Below, in pieces: positions 21,050 through 32,800 of a DNA stretch of 64,000 nucleotides. How positions within the stretch are numbered: the stretch's first letter is position 1; every line of letters starts with the position of its first letter. Under the pieces are notes generated by a model, which ran no database searches, was not told the DNA's origin, and saw nothing but the letters and a program-made list of their open reading frames with translations. Made by a program: the position numbers and the translations under genes. This stretch comes from Polychytrium aggregatum (lineage: Eukaryota; Chytridiomycota; Chytridiomycetes; Polychytriales): the NCBI RefSeq assembly GCF_025602895.1, contig NW_026516255.1:186001-250000 (forward strand). Reading direction: 5' to 3'.

Positions 21050-22692
21050 CTAGAATTGCGCCAGGAAGGCAAGCCCGGCAACCAAGAAAGCCAGGGACAG
21101 TCCGACCTGAGTGCGAGTCGAGCTGCTGACTCGAACACCCTGGGCAGCAGGAGTAGCGGTGGGCATGGTGGTGCCGGAGGCAGAGATAGAAGCGGCCGCG
21201 GATGTTGTCGACGGCAGAGCAGACGACGACGATGGGGCAATAGCGGCCGAGCGACCAACTCGTTCGGCAGTGGGATCGAGACCACGGCGGTAAGGGAGAG
21301 GATCATCCAGGCACTCGGCGACCGGCTTGAGTTTGTATCCACCAGACATGAGCTTGGGAATGATGTATCGAGCCAACTGAGCTTCGCGGTCATTGAGATC
21401 GTGCTCCAGGCCAATGGCCGGTGGACGACTGGTATCGGAGGCCCATCTGTCGACCTCGGACTTGACAGACTCGACGGAGACGGTGTCATCCCAGTCGGAA
21501 GAGTCGTTGCTCCAGATGACTGGGATGAAGCCGAGTCCGCGAATGACGTTGCGGCTCTTGGCATCGATCTCGCCGTATGGAGGTCTCATGTAGACGGGAG
21601 TAACGCCGATGATGTCGGTCAGGACCTGCGCGGTCCACAGGAGCTCGGCAACTGGAATGATGTTGAGCGGGTGAGCAACGGATTGCATCCGGTACATGCA
21701 GTCGCCCCCAATCACAGATCTCGAATGCTCGGCGGAGCAAGTGAGCGGCCGCAGCCCAAAGGATCATGCCTTCCATTGCTCAAGCAAGAGAAAGATGACG
21801 GGCTGGGCTGCGAGTTACGTGCGATGCAAATACATACCAATGCCGGCCTCGGTCAAGGTTGGAATGTGGGGATGGCTCCAAGTGTCTGTGTTTCATCAAG
21901 GCCGGCAGGTGTCGGTGAGCCGGACGGTTCCACATCATTCAAAACGGTAGCCCGCATTCCCTCGGTGGGGAGATCGAGGGCGGGCCAGAGGAAACAAGTG
22001 CACGAACAAGTGGGCAGATCATCAGCAGGGGGCAAGGAGCACTTACGAATGGCAATCTGGTGGCCAAGATCAAAGGCACGCTTGACTGTGTTTGGAGCCG
22101 CGACGGCATTGGCGCCGATGATAAAGAAGGTGACGGTGATGTTTTGCTGCTGCAGGTAGTCCAGGAGCTGGTTCGTGGGGGCACCGGGTCCATCATCGAA
22201 GGTTTGGCCCTGGAATCGATCGAAGCGAGAGTTAGGACTGACCAGGACCAGGCGATGCAGGTGGTGGAGGAGCCGTGAGCAGAGCACCATCGCTGAACAC
22301 GACGTTACGTTGCGGTCCGGGTGCGGGTGGATAGTGTGGCCGCACCGATACATGGGCATGATGGTGTGGAATGGAGGTGGCGGGAATGCTGGGAGTGGCC
22401 CGACTGCACATGCTCTTACCCATTCGCCAGAACGCAGACACTGGATGATGTCGGGTGTGTGGTCGGCCTTGAAAGTGCCGAGGTACTTGTTCCACTCGGG
22501 GCGGAGTGGAGGCACGCCGTAGTCGGGATAGGTCATGGTGAGGTTCACGCCGCCAGCGTGGATGCTGGCGGAGAGGGCACCCTGCGAGAGCATGGAAAGC
22601 AGAAAAGCTGCAGTCCCGAGGCCAAAGCAGCGCAGGTAAGTATGGGAAACGATCAGTGGGCCACAGGGAAATCGGTGCGATCTCGGGTCCAT
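21050..22692 (-). CDS. GPI-anchored chitin deacetylase (carbohydrate esterase 4, NodB fold)
   Basis: Four exons (22692-22420, 22209-22047, 21885-21838, 21651-21050) give about 361 residues. It should remove acetyl groups from chitin in the cell wall to make chitosan. All NodB motifs are present: TFDDGP (metal-binding Asp pair), HTWSHPH (the two metal His), RPPYG, a tryptophan motif SSDWDD, and LEHD. There is a hydrophobic N-terminal segment (FGLGTAAFLLSMLSQGALSA) behind a 20-residue N region, a Ser/Ala/Thr-rich stalk, and a hydrophobic C terminus (VGLSLAFLVAGLAFLAQF) typical of a GPI-attachment signal. So the enzyme is likely on the outer plasma membrane or in the wall. The gap after the third exon was closed by joining to VAELLWTAQVL, which restores the family pattern. 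Confidence 0.9.
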
Positions 22693-23873
22693 ATCCAGGC
22701 CCCCAGCCGGAGCGGATCAGTTGCGCTGCAGACGCAGTCTCACCGGACTTGAGCAGGCTGGAGGGCTGCATTTCGGCGGTTGATCCAGGACGAGGCGGCA
22801 GAAGGCAGAAGACAGACGGCTTTTTCCTTCGCGAGGATTTCGAAGCTCGGGCGCGACAGGAAGGCGGCTGGGCGAGACTTCTCGACGATTTTTTATATGC
22901 GTGCGACCGCCCCGGCGATACGTCCGGAAGCGCCGCCGTCGCGTTCATCCGCTGGCTGGCTTGTCGCGGCCCGACACAGCGTCCCGGGCAGTGTCCAGCG
23001 CTGTACATGTAGGCCACAAACACGGGCCTGGCCCCATGGGCGGCGGGGGTGTTGGCTATGTGCTGCCTGTGCTGTCTGTGTTGGATGTGTCGTCTTTGTC
23101 AGCGACTTGTGTGTACAATGCTCTCGGCTGTGCTGCTTGTCTGTACACCCTGTGTTGGACCCTTGCAAATGCGGCTGTCATCGCCCACAGTCTGTGTGCA
23201 GCACCGCCGCCAGACGCTGCGCCACACTGCGCGACTGTGGTGGCGGAGCCCAGGATTCCGCTGGGCGAGCAAGGGGCCCAGCACAGACGGCCGCACACAG
23301 AGTGTGGACAGTAACAGTGCGGAGACACGCGGCTGTACAGAACCGCCCCCCTCCGCGCGCATGGTTTTCGGGGCTGTCTTGTCGGGCTGGTTGCCGTCCG
23401 CAGAAGGTTTGGTTTGGCGGACATCGATGCATGTGGAGACACGCCTCCTTCTGCCGACAAAAGCGCTTCTGCGGCCAACTCCAGCGGGAGGCAAGCCCGC
23501 TTCTTGGCGACTGGATGCACATGTCGCTCGGCCTGCGCCTGTGCTCGAACAAGCCTGCCAAGGACTGTGGATGTCGGCAGAACAGCATCGATGCATTTTC
23601 CCAAAGCCGGCCAAAGCCAAGCTTTGGCGACATGTGCATCTCTTCGCCAAGCATTGGATCGGGGTTTGTGGGTCAAGACCCTGTTCCGCCTGCCTCCACA
23701 GCGACAGCCCGAGCAAGTCCGTTCTTCCACATACGGCCAAAACTGTGTATTGGACTCAGAATCGCCACGGCAATGTCAGCACCAATGCGATTGCGTCCAT
23801 GAGTGCAAGCGCACCCTAAACAGCAAGCCGGCCGGCCAAAGCCAACACATATGGATTCCCAGAAGCGTCCAAT
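22693..23873. other. Intergenic region upstream of chitin deacetylase, stop-codon poor
   Basis: No gene is supported. It includes the chitin deacetylase promoter. Between about 23.2 and 23.65 kb all six frames are almost free of stop codons, yet none of the translations shows a domain, and Cys/Arg/Pro bias suggests non-coding sequence. A perfect 14-base palindrome with one central base (CCAAAGCCAAGCTTTGG) lies near 23620. Confidence 0.5.
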
Positions 23874-24776
23874 CTACCTCCCAAACATGGTCTCGCCCCG
23901 CAGATGCACTCTCCCGAGGCGCCCAAACACATTGTGAAAGCTGCCGGAAGCAAGTCCAGAGTCACTCTGCTGCTGCTGCTGATGCTGCGATGGCGGGTCG
24001 TCTGCGGTGACAGCATCCGGATCGCCCTCCACATGCATCTCGACATCGACAACAACTTCGTACTCCACCCAGCCCTTGTCCTTGTCGATCGAGCCCAGGT
24101 GCTTTCCAAGCTCAGACTCGAGAACCTGCTGCAGGCCGGGCAGCTGCTCGACGTTGCTGGCCGTGGCCCCAACAGCCTCGCCGCCGAACTGCGAGCTGTA
24201 GCACTCCTCTGGGCAGAACCACAGATGCAGCCGAGGCGGAGCAGTCTTTGGGAACCAGAACTTGGCCATCTTGTAGGCGTGCGACATCGGCAGGAATCCA
24301 ATCCGGTGGATCCAGATTCCGAACTTGGCCTCGCCCGTGGGCTCGAATTCAAAGGTCCACGTTTTCTCGCACCACCGGACGAGTCGCAGGAACAGCGCCG
24401 TCACAATCTGGTTGTTGCCCGGCAGCATTGGGAACTTGCCGAAAGCAACGGCCATGGCTTCATCCGGCACCGAGCGGCCAGGAATGTGCGGCTTGCGTGC
24501 CTTGAGCGATTGTGCGATGAGCCTGAGGCAGATTTGGTGGAAGGTGCGGCATGTGGTGTGAACGGCCCAGAGGGCCGACAAGTCGAGATGCTCGAGCACT
24601 TGGAACCAGATTTCGTTCGGCAGGAAGCTCGCCTTTGCAGCGAGGCCGGCATCGATCGTCGCTGCTGGGACAGTCAAGGCTGGAGGATCCGACAGCGGAA
24701 GGGTGTCGGCAGAGTCGTTATCGTTGTCGGTGGTGATGTTGATGTTGGCGCTGAGGGCAAGTTCGGCGGGATTCAT
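23874..24776 (-). CDS. F-box protein
   Basis: A single exon of 300 residues with ATG at 24776. An F-box-like motif (FLPNEIWFQVLEHLDLSALW, then VHTTCRTFHQIC) lies at about residues 50-80, so the protein probably docks on Skp1 in an SCF ubiquitin ligase. The rest (about 200 residues) contains Trp- and Phe-rich stretches such as WCEKTWTFEFEP and an acidic segment with a short poly-Gln run. I see no WD40, LRR or Kelch repeats, so the substrate is unknown. No intron is needed, which sets it apart from most neighbours. Confidence 0.78.
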   Translation of the reverse strand: MNPAELALSANINITTDNDNDSADTLPLSDPPALTVPAATIDAGLAAKASFLPNEIWFQVLEHLDLSALWAVHTTCRTFHQICLRLIAQSLKARKPHIPGRSVPDEAMAVAFGKFPMLPGNNQIVTALFLRLVRWCEKTWTFEFEPTGEAKFGIWIHRIGFLPMSHAYKMAKFWFPKTAPPRLHLWFCPEECYSSQFGGEAVGATASNVEQLPGLQQVLESELGKHLGSIDKDKGWVEYEVVVDVEMHVEGDPDAVTADDPPSQHQQQQQSDSGLASGSFHNVFGRLGRVHLRGETMFGR

Positions 24777-25360
24777 GGCTGCGATGTGCCGATGCAGGTG
24801 AGTTATCGATGAACCAAATCGGATAGAGTCGACGTTTTTGACGACAGCGATGGCTTTGACGAGGGCTTCACAGGGGCGGCAGAGAAACGACTGGCCTGGA
24901 CGGGACTGAGCGCAAGTGAGAGGGATCGGAGAGAGGGCAGTTTGGTTCGATGCAGGCGGGATCGCCGGTGGTCAGAGCCAAGGAGAGTGGATCCGGAGAG
25001 TGGGAGAAGAGCGGAATGAGGCGAATCCGAGGACAGAATCCAGCGCAAGCAGCCTATCCGGGCCGGGCTCGCTGGCTTCATGGTGCCTGGGGAGTGCGCA
25101 ATCGGCTGTCTTCATGGCCACGCTCCCCGTGCCGCTCATGGACAAAGCCCGGGTCATGCCGGCAGCGTCGACCAAGGCGGCTGGGCTTGTCGACCGCCCC
25201 AAGCAGACCGCCCGCACAAGGATGACTCTGGTCTGCTGTCTCTGGGAAGAGCAAAGAGCACTCGCTGCGGAGCGGTCATGGGAAGATGCCGCACGGCATC
25301 GAGAGCGACGGTGCCTTGGCGACAATCGCGGCGGCCACTCGGGATCATGCAAGCCAGTAG

Positions 25361-25432
25361 TGCCGCAGGTGAGTAATGCTGCAGGTGAGTAGTGTCGTAG
25401 GCGAATGATGTCGTAGGTGAATGATGTCGTAG
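25361..25432 (+). repeat. 16-bp degenerate tandem repeat, 4.5 copies
   Basis: Units such as TGTCGTAGGTGAATGA repeat four times plus half a unit with substitutions. It abuts a separate 18-bp array. Confidence 0.85.
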
Positions 25433-25504
25433 TCGACGATCCAAGTACAGTCGACGATCCAAGTGCTTGCGACGATCCAAGTGCTTGCGACGATCCAAGT
25501 GCCG
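25433..25504 (+). repeat. 18-bp tandem repeat, 4 copies
   Basis: Four copies of a GCGACGATCCAAGTGCTT-like unit. It is 130 bases upstream of the methyltransferase ATG, whose own 5' coding sequence also holds an 18-bp repeat. Confidence 0.9.
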
Positions 25505-25636
25505 CACAGCCAACGAATGCGACGCTGTTGCTGCGAGTTCTGTCCTCTGCCCCCATCTCGCCAATCGGGCGCTTGCATCCAGCACCACCCAAGGCTCCCA
25601 ACACCACCCAAGACATCGCAGGATCAAGCTCAACTA

Positions 25637-26440
25637 ATGGCCACCGGGCACGTACCCTCCAGCAGCGACATCCGCACCGACGACGACATCCGCACCAACG
25701 ACGATATCCGCACCGACGACGATACCGCCTATCTCTATGCCTTTGCCGACGACTCCATCCCTCCCCTCAAAGTGCATCAAGATCCGAGCGGATCAAAGTG
25801 GTCCGCCGGCATCGGCGCAACCGTCTGGGACTCGGCTCTGGTCGCCGTGAACTATTTCGAGCGACTAGCATCCGAAGGTCGCCTGCCGCCCTGCCATCGC
25901 ATCGTCGAGATCGGCGCCGGCACTGGTCTGCTGGGTTTAGCCCTGGCCACCGTCATCGCACACTCGCCGGCATCGGCTCCTCTGGACGACTCGACTCGAT
26001 CGCATCCTCCATCGCAACGGCAGCTTGTGCTGACCGACAAAGCGGGCACAATCCCGCTCCTGAACCACAACCTCACCCTTGCTCTGGCTCGAGACTCTGC
26101 TCTTGCCAAGGTCTTCCGCATCTCGACCGAGGTTCTGGAATGGAGCGATCCCTCGGTCTCAGACGGGCCCGTCGCCCGGCTCGCCCCGGATCTCGTTCTG
26201 ATCGCCGACTGCGTGCACTGGCCCGAGCTCTTTACCCCGCTGATCGCCACCCTCGAAGCCATTTCCAGCCACGAAACCCTCATCGTCCTGGCCTACGAGC
26301 GCCGCAACTTTGATGTCGAGGTCGAGTTCTTTGCCCAGCTGGGCAAAAAGTTCTCGTTCGCCCATGTCCCAGAAGACAGCCAGGGCTACGACTACCGCTC
26401 CGAGGACATCTATCTCTTCACCTGTCGCAAGCGGATCTGA
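25637..26440 (+). CDS. METTL21/VCPKMT-family protein lysine methyltransferase
   Basis: Single exon, 267 residues. It is a seven-beta-strand SAM-dependent methyltransferase. Motif I is IVEIGAGTGLLGLAL; the preceding GATVWDSALVAVNYF matches the family's entry motif with its tryptophan; the acidic loop is LVLTDK; and the post-II/motif IV region reads LIADCVHWPELFTPLIATL. The family usually has D-x-x-Y at this last place; here it is D-C-V-H, a possible change at the lysine channel. The C terminus (SEDIYLFTCRK) also fits. Members methylate elongation factors, Hsp70 or VCP in the cytosol; the substrate here cannot be read. I chose the ATG at 25637, which follows the upstream repeats. The N terminus has three DIRT(D/N)D units encoded by an 18-bp repeat. 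Confidence 0.85.
   Translation: MATGHVPSSSDIRTDDDIRTNDDIRTDDDTAYLYAFADDSIPPLKVHQDPSGSKWSAGIGATVWDSALVAVNYFERLASEGRLPPCHRIVEIGAGTGLLGLALATVIAHSPASAPLDDSTRSHPPSQRQLVLTDKAGTIPLLNHNLTLALARDSALAKVFRISTEVLEWSDPSVSDGPVARLAPDLVLIADCVHWPELFTPLIATLEAISSHETLIVLAYERRNFDVEVEFFAQLGKKFSFAHVPEDSQGYDYRSEDIYLFTCRKRI
25667..25720 (+). repeat. In-frame 18-bp coding repeat, 3 copies
   Basis: Three copies of GACATCCGCACCGACGAC encode DIRTDD, DIRTND, DIRTDD near the methyltransferase N terminus. Confidence 0.92.
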
Positions 26441-26873
26441 GTGGCATATTCTACATGCGGCCCAAGTGGCCCACCATCACCAGATTGCGCAGCGAACGAC
26501 TTGTCTGACCCGACGGTCGACGTCGAGAAACCACAGAGCCATCCAGATGATCGAATATATATTGTATCTCAAGACTGGGCTCCCTCAAACTGAAACCAGG
26601 CAGCGGCTGAAGTGCGGAGGAGCACGAATAGGCATCGGGTTTTGCTTTCTGAACAGGCTCCGCAGAAATCCCGTGGCCAGCGGACCACTCAGAGTTCACG
26701 AATCACCATCGAGGCTGCTCAGATGCGACCATCCATGAATTCCCATATTGCACGTCTTGCTTGGTGTATGCGCATCCTGCAGCTCCAGCTGTCTGACCGA
26801 TGAGGGAGGGCAATGTGCGTTGTGGTGCTTCGATGTGTCTCGGCTTGTCCCATCGCTTCACACGATTCCTGGC
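26441..26873. other. Convergent gap between methyltransferase and Yta7-like gene
   Basis: No gene or repeat is visible. The stretch should contain the two 3' UTRs. Confidence 0.5.
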
Positions 26874-29800
26874 TCACACCTCAGCCGATTTCGACTGGAT
26901 GATGCCGGCCAGAACAGCCTCGCATCGCTGTCGAGGAACGAGGAGCGTTGGCGAGTCAGTGGGCGCTTGGGATCTGCCATGCGTCCTTTGCCTGCCACCG
27001 CGATCTTTGCATACTTTTCCCGCTGCAGTCATCAACCACCATACCTGCAGAACCACTTTGCGGTTTGGCTCGCCGGACAGCTGCATAACGGCACACGCCA
27101 GCGCCGCGCCGAGTGCCTCCAGATCGGCCACGGACCAGTCCTCGGTTGAAAGCAAAAGTTGGTGCTTGAACTGCTCCAGTTCCTCCGGATCGATGGGTGT
27201 GTATCCCGGCACACACTCTTCAGTTTCGATACCACCACTGCGAGCACGCCCAGTTTCAAGGATGGGGGTTGTGACAGTCGCCGGTTTGACTGCGAGAGCG
27301 TGAATGCTCGAGGAGTGACCGATTCCTTGCGCGATCTCCACGTTCGGGTTTCCAGCAGCGGTCGCCGACTCCAGGTCCATAGAGTCGATCGGGGGCTCGT
27401 CCCTCTCGTGGTCTGTTTCGTACACGAGAATGCCATTGCCAGGCACGTCCTCTGCAGAATCCATCTCATCGGGCGACTGATCCCGAGACAAGCCCATAGC
27501 TTCGGACAGAAGTGCATCTGCATCATCCCGCTTGTTCGGCAGTGGTGCAAGCTGCTTTGACTGTGATTGTAGCTCTACTGTCAGTACCAACTCGGCTACT
27601 GATGCCGACTGTAGCTCGATCTCGGGTACAGCCACAGACACAGATTCCGAATTCTGCTCAGGTTCAGGCTCAGGCTCAGGTTCGGGTTCAGGCTCAGGCT
27701 CGGCCGTTGCCGAGGTCTTTGCGGCGATTCCAACACGGCTCTCGCGAGACAGATCTGTGATGGGCGCAACAGGTCACGGTGAGTCTTGCATTCTGCTATC
27801 CACAGAGGAGCGACACAAACTGCACAGTCATCCTTGCTCGCGAGAGGCGACACTGACCCCGAGATCTGCCTTTCTTCCGTGGCTCCTGGCGCTGCCGCTC
27901 CTCCCACTTTCGCAGCAGTCGCCGGCGGATCATCATCAGCTTCGAGTCCTCGATCAGGTCCTTCGGGATAAAGTCGAGCATGAACCGCGCCATGTCAACG
28001 AGCTCCTGAGCCTAGAGCGATGTGCGGATGGAACGGTGGGCTCTGGTTAGCTTCGCACTCACAGCTCGAAAGTCCGGTCATCGGAATCTATCACCTCGGG
28101 AGCCGCCATGGCGCTTGGGGACCACACTCGATCAACATGACGCTGACACGCCACCATCGCATCCGCATCTCTCGGCGTCCAAATGAGGCACTCAGATACA
28201 CATGCAGTACGTACTGCCTGGTAGACGGGGCTGTCGTGGTTGTTGTAGGTCCGAGCGTTCTCGAGAATGAGGGCAATGTCGTCCATGTAGCTCGAGGTAC
28301 TCCCATACTCGTTTGCATCGATCTTGAACGCCATTGTGCTTAGATCCATGGGCTTCTTGATGACGGCGTAGTAGTCTGGATAGTCCTGCTCGTTGACTGC
28401 GTTCTTGAACGGCCGGAAGGTGCTGCTCTTCATCAGATCTTTATGAATCGTTCGCAGCTCCATTCGCAGTCGGAGGCTAACATATTCGTCCTGTTCGCGC
28501 AGCGCCTGGATCTCGGCGGCGGTAGGTTCGGCCGGGGGCGGTGTCGGGGCACGCTCCAGAACAACCGGCTCTTCGGGAAGAGTCGACCGAGGAGTCTTGT
28601 GCTTGAGAGCGCGTGGCGGTCTCTGCAGAGCTTGGATCACGTCGTGGAAAAAGTCGTTGCGTTGATTCTGCAATGGCAGCACGACCGAGGCGCCAATGTT
28701 AGCTGGCTTCGTCGCGGCGGCTCACCGATAAACAACTATGTGCAGAGAAACATCCGACTTCTGGCCTACCATGTCTGGAGACGCCAAAGCTATCACCATC
28801 TTGCCAACCGCGGTGCCGTCTCCCCAGACGCCCGCAAAGATATCCAGCAGGTCCGATGGCAGCTCCTCGATGTGCTTTTCACATGTGCCCAGCACAATGA
28901 TCGGATCGTACGGATCGCGGTTGAGGAGGGACACAAGGGTGTGGCGACAGAGCTCGGTCAGGGTTTCCCACCAGCGGTCGATCTCGGGGATGTAGATCGC
29001 TGCCGGGCGGTGCCGCCGGAGTTCGTTGATGTACTGCACAATGGCGGCTTCAGGGCTCTGTGTGCAAGCCGTAGGGCACAGTCGCGGTTGGCGATGGCGG
29101 ACAGGTGGTCGGCATCAAGGTGGAATCAAGACAGGATCGAGTCAGTATCCAAGCTTGTAGCCTCTTCATTTCGGACCACCCGCGCGTCGGGAGCAGAGTT
29201 AGGCCGGCCCAAGATCCGTGGGAGGCACACATGTGTGCTTCCTCTCACCCGTTCACGTACCCGGCCGCTGTCGATAAGAATCGTGGCGAGATCCATGCCC
29301 TGGATGTACACGCGTGACTTTTCCATGGACGCCAAGATGGCTGGTCCAATGTACTTTTGTCCCATTCCAGCCGATCCTGCAACCAAGATTCGCGGCGCAA
29401 TGCTTCTGCAGTAGAGCGAGATGTCGTGCTGGAATGATGTGCCTGGGTTGCTTGGGAGGAGCGTCGTATCGTCGTCGCTATCACCACTCTCGTCAATGTC
29501 GCCTGCGCCAGCTCTGCGCAGCTCATGCGCGGTGGAGCCGTCGTGCCGCGCTGTGTTTGATTCGAGAAGGGGCAGGATCGTCTCCACGAAAGCGGTTACG
29601 ATCTCAAGCTGCGAATCCAACAGTGGCTTGAGCTGTTTGGGTAACGGCTGTGCATATACAATTGCCGTGCGTTGGGTCGATGGCAGTATCTCTGAAAACG
29701 TGATTTGCGGATGGCGAGTAAGAAGCGGGACGAGTAATAGGCGGGACGGTGCAATCCATGCAGATGGCGGGCCACAGCATCGACAGCATCGACAGCATCG

Positions 29801-32800
29801 ACAGCATCGACAGCATCGACAGCATCGACAACATCGACACACTTACTCCTCAAACTCTCTGCAAAATCGCATCTCTTGACCCGGATTTGGTTTGGATCGA
29901 CGACAAGCTTGTGATTCGACTCGTACACCTGCGGGAACGAGCGGCGGATAGCATGGAGGGCAGCCTCGGTGCACAGCGCCTGTGGTCATTGTCCGTCAAA
30001 TATCCGCGAAGGGTCAGCTTCTGAGTCCCCTGACAGCGACACGCGGCGACTGATTCAGATCCAGATGACGACCAAGGCCGCCTGCATCGCTAATCATCGC
30101 CACTGTTGAAAGTTCTTTCTGATTTGCGAATCCTTCGTCGAGACCATCCCTTACCTTCACATCGGCGCCACAGTATCCCCGGGTGCTCACGACTAGCTCA
30201 TCGATCAGCGAGTCTCTCAGCGGCGGGTTCCATTGCTTGGTCGAGATCTCGAGAATCTTCTTACGAGCCGCATCGCCGGGGAGAGGAAAGTAAAACTCGC
30301 GGTCAAACCGACCGGGCCGGCGCAGAGCGGGATCGATGGCATCGATGCGATTGGTCGCGCCGATAACAACGACCTGGCCTGAAGTAGACCCAAATCGTGC
30401 ACGTTGGAGGAAACGGCGTGCGTTGGAGGAAACGGCGTGCGTTGGAGGAAACGACGTGCGTTGGGAGTTAATAGGGGCAATGGTAACCATGCGCAGTCCC
30501 TTGGCGACGAGCATGGTTCACTCTTGGTTGTGGGCCGGCCTCGGCACCGGGGCAGAGTCGCAAAATCTCACCTCGGCTGTCCAATCCATCCATCAGCGCC
30601 AGCAGCGTCGAAACAATGCTGGAGTGGACTTGATCCTGCTTGCTGGAGCGTACCGGAGCCAGTCCTAAGTGCCAGAGTCGGGAGTGAGTAACGCGATGCG
30701 AGACTATTTGCCTGCCAGAAATCGGAGCACACTTCAGCCAGCCGCACAGCACATCACATCCAAGGGAAGGTCAGAGTCGCCTACTGCCCTCGTGCGCTCA
30801 CCATCGATCTCGTCGAAGAATATGATGCATGGCTGCCACTGCTTGGCTTGCTCGAACAGCAGTCGTAAGCTCCTCTCGGCCTCGCCGACCCACTTGCTGA
30901 GCAAGTCGGCGCCTTTGCGTAGGAAAAACGCAACCTTCTGGTTCGAGCTCGAGCAGCTGTTGGCCAGGGCCCGGGCTGAGACGTATCAATGGCCAGACGA
31001 GTCAGCACGGACTGGGTGTTCACTCGGGTTATGATCCCTGTGGGCTGTGGTGACTGTGGGACTGTGGCTCGATGCGCTGACCTTCATCCAGCCATGGTTG
31101 CATGTCAACTCTCGACTAGACTCGCGACGATGCTCTCACGTACCCATGAGCGTCTTGCCTGTTCCGGGCGGGCCGTGGAACAGCACGCCTCGAGGAGGGG
31201 TGATGTTCAGGGTCGAAAACAGTTCTGGATAGAGCAGCGGCATGACAATCATCTCCTTGAGGGATCGGATGTCTGAGAAATAGACAAAGTCGCGTTAGAA
31301 CCGAATAAAAGGAATCATATGGGTGCCATGCGATGTTCGTATGGTTGCCATGCCGGATTGTGCAGTAGATGAGGAGATGGTGCACATGTCAGCACGCGCG
31401 GCCCATGGATCCCAACAACACTTACGTTCTTGCAAACCACCAATATCGTCGAATCCCACCTTGCCGACGTCGATGGGATCTGTATCCGAGTTTCCTGGAA
31501 GTTGTGCGGTTTCAATCAGTCAGACATTCGCGTAGGCTACTGGTGACAACTTAGGCACCTGCCCGGCCGTTTCGATAGCGCCCGTACCTGTTGCGCCGTA
31601 TCGCATGTCGCGGCAGCTCTCGAGCTCCTTCCTTTCACCTTCTGAGAGCCCTCCCAGCCTCAGCAGGACGTCCTGGGCCCTCTGAATCTCGGCCATGTTG
31701 ATGGGATTCATCGATGCCGGTGCCCCGGCCGAGCGCGAGCCGCCGGATCGCATACGTCCGATTGACTCTTCATCATCCGACTGACGCAGAGAGGAATGGG
31801 TCGATGTCAGGGCAACCGAAACGGATCGAGCCATACGCAGCAGGCAGCAAAGCGGTGGGCGCGGTCTGATGGAGCAGTGGCCGCCATACAGGTGCGTCAG
31901 GATGTGCACTGCGGCGGCAACTGCAGATGGCCTACCGAGTCGTAGAGGCGTCGAGGCTTTGAAGAGTACCGTCCTGGTCGGTAGCTCACAAAGGGATGGT
32001 CGTATCCACCGTATCCTGCCTTGGACTTGCGGCTGTTTGCTTCTGTTGGAGCTGCCTTCTTTGGAATATAGAATCGGCTGTAGTCCACGGCTCGTCCCTC
32101 GCGGCTCCGCAGACGAGTAACGCGGCTCTCCGGAGGCTCGCGATCTGGCAGGGCATCGAATGCTTTCAGCGAGTTGCGGGTCTGCCGGCCCGTGAACGGT
32201 ATCGGATGATCCTCCGAGGAGCGGCGACTGCGAGAGCGCTCGGACTTGCGATCGTGAGAGGCGCCCGGGCGGGCATCGTACAAGGTCTTGGAAAAGATAT
32301 CAGTGAGAGAGTATCGAACCTCGCCGCGCGGACGGAGCCGTCGTCTGCCAGAAAGAGCCGGGTCGTCTCTTTCCTGGACATTTGCATCGACCGAAGCATC
32401 GCCACCAATGTCGCTCTTGCTCGAGCCAGCCTCAGCATCGTCCTCGGCTTGACTGTCGTCTGCATCTGCATCTGCATTAGCCTTGTCGTCGTCGTCGTCA
32501 TCGTCATCGTCATCATCGTCGCTGGGAATGTACTTTTCGTTTGAGTTATGGCGTTGCCGCGGTGGTGTGGGGGCTGTCTCCTCATCCTCTTCGTTACCGC
32601 TGTGGGGACCATTCGACTCGTGCTCAAAAGATCGATCCGGGTCATGATCCGACTGGCTGGTGCTTTGAAGGGCTTGCTCCGGCGACGCGGGACGATGATG
32701 CTTGGAGCCGTCTGACCTGGACGAGCGATATGGAGGGGGTGATTCTGAAAGGAAGGGCACAATGTCAAGCCGGTGTTCCCCAGCCGGCGGCGAGAGGCAG

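Larger units (their letters stand above)
24777..25636. other. Divergent promoter region with two tandem-repeat arrays
   Basis: Lies between the F-box gene and the methyltransferase, transcribed away from each other. It contains adjacent 16-bp and 18-bp arrays 130-280 bases upstream of the methyltransferase start, and otherwise no recognisable signal. Confidence 0.6.

Noticed and set aside
22780-23802. 340-codon plus-strand frame and several antisense frames
   Set aside because: All six frames are open here; Cys/Arg/Pro-rich translations match nothing I know, so I list the stretch as a sequence oddity and not as a gene.
28016-28214. Extra exon in Yta7 ([11 protein letters not shown]) between bromodomain exons
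   Set aside because: No donor there keeps phase with the next exon; joining exon 12 directly to [10 protein letters not shown] is phase-correct and fits the family.
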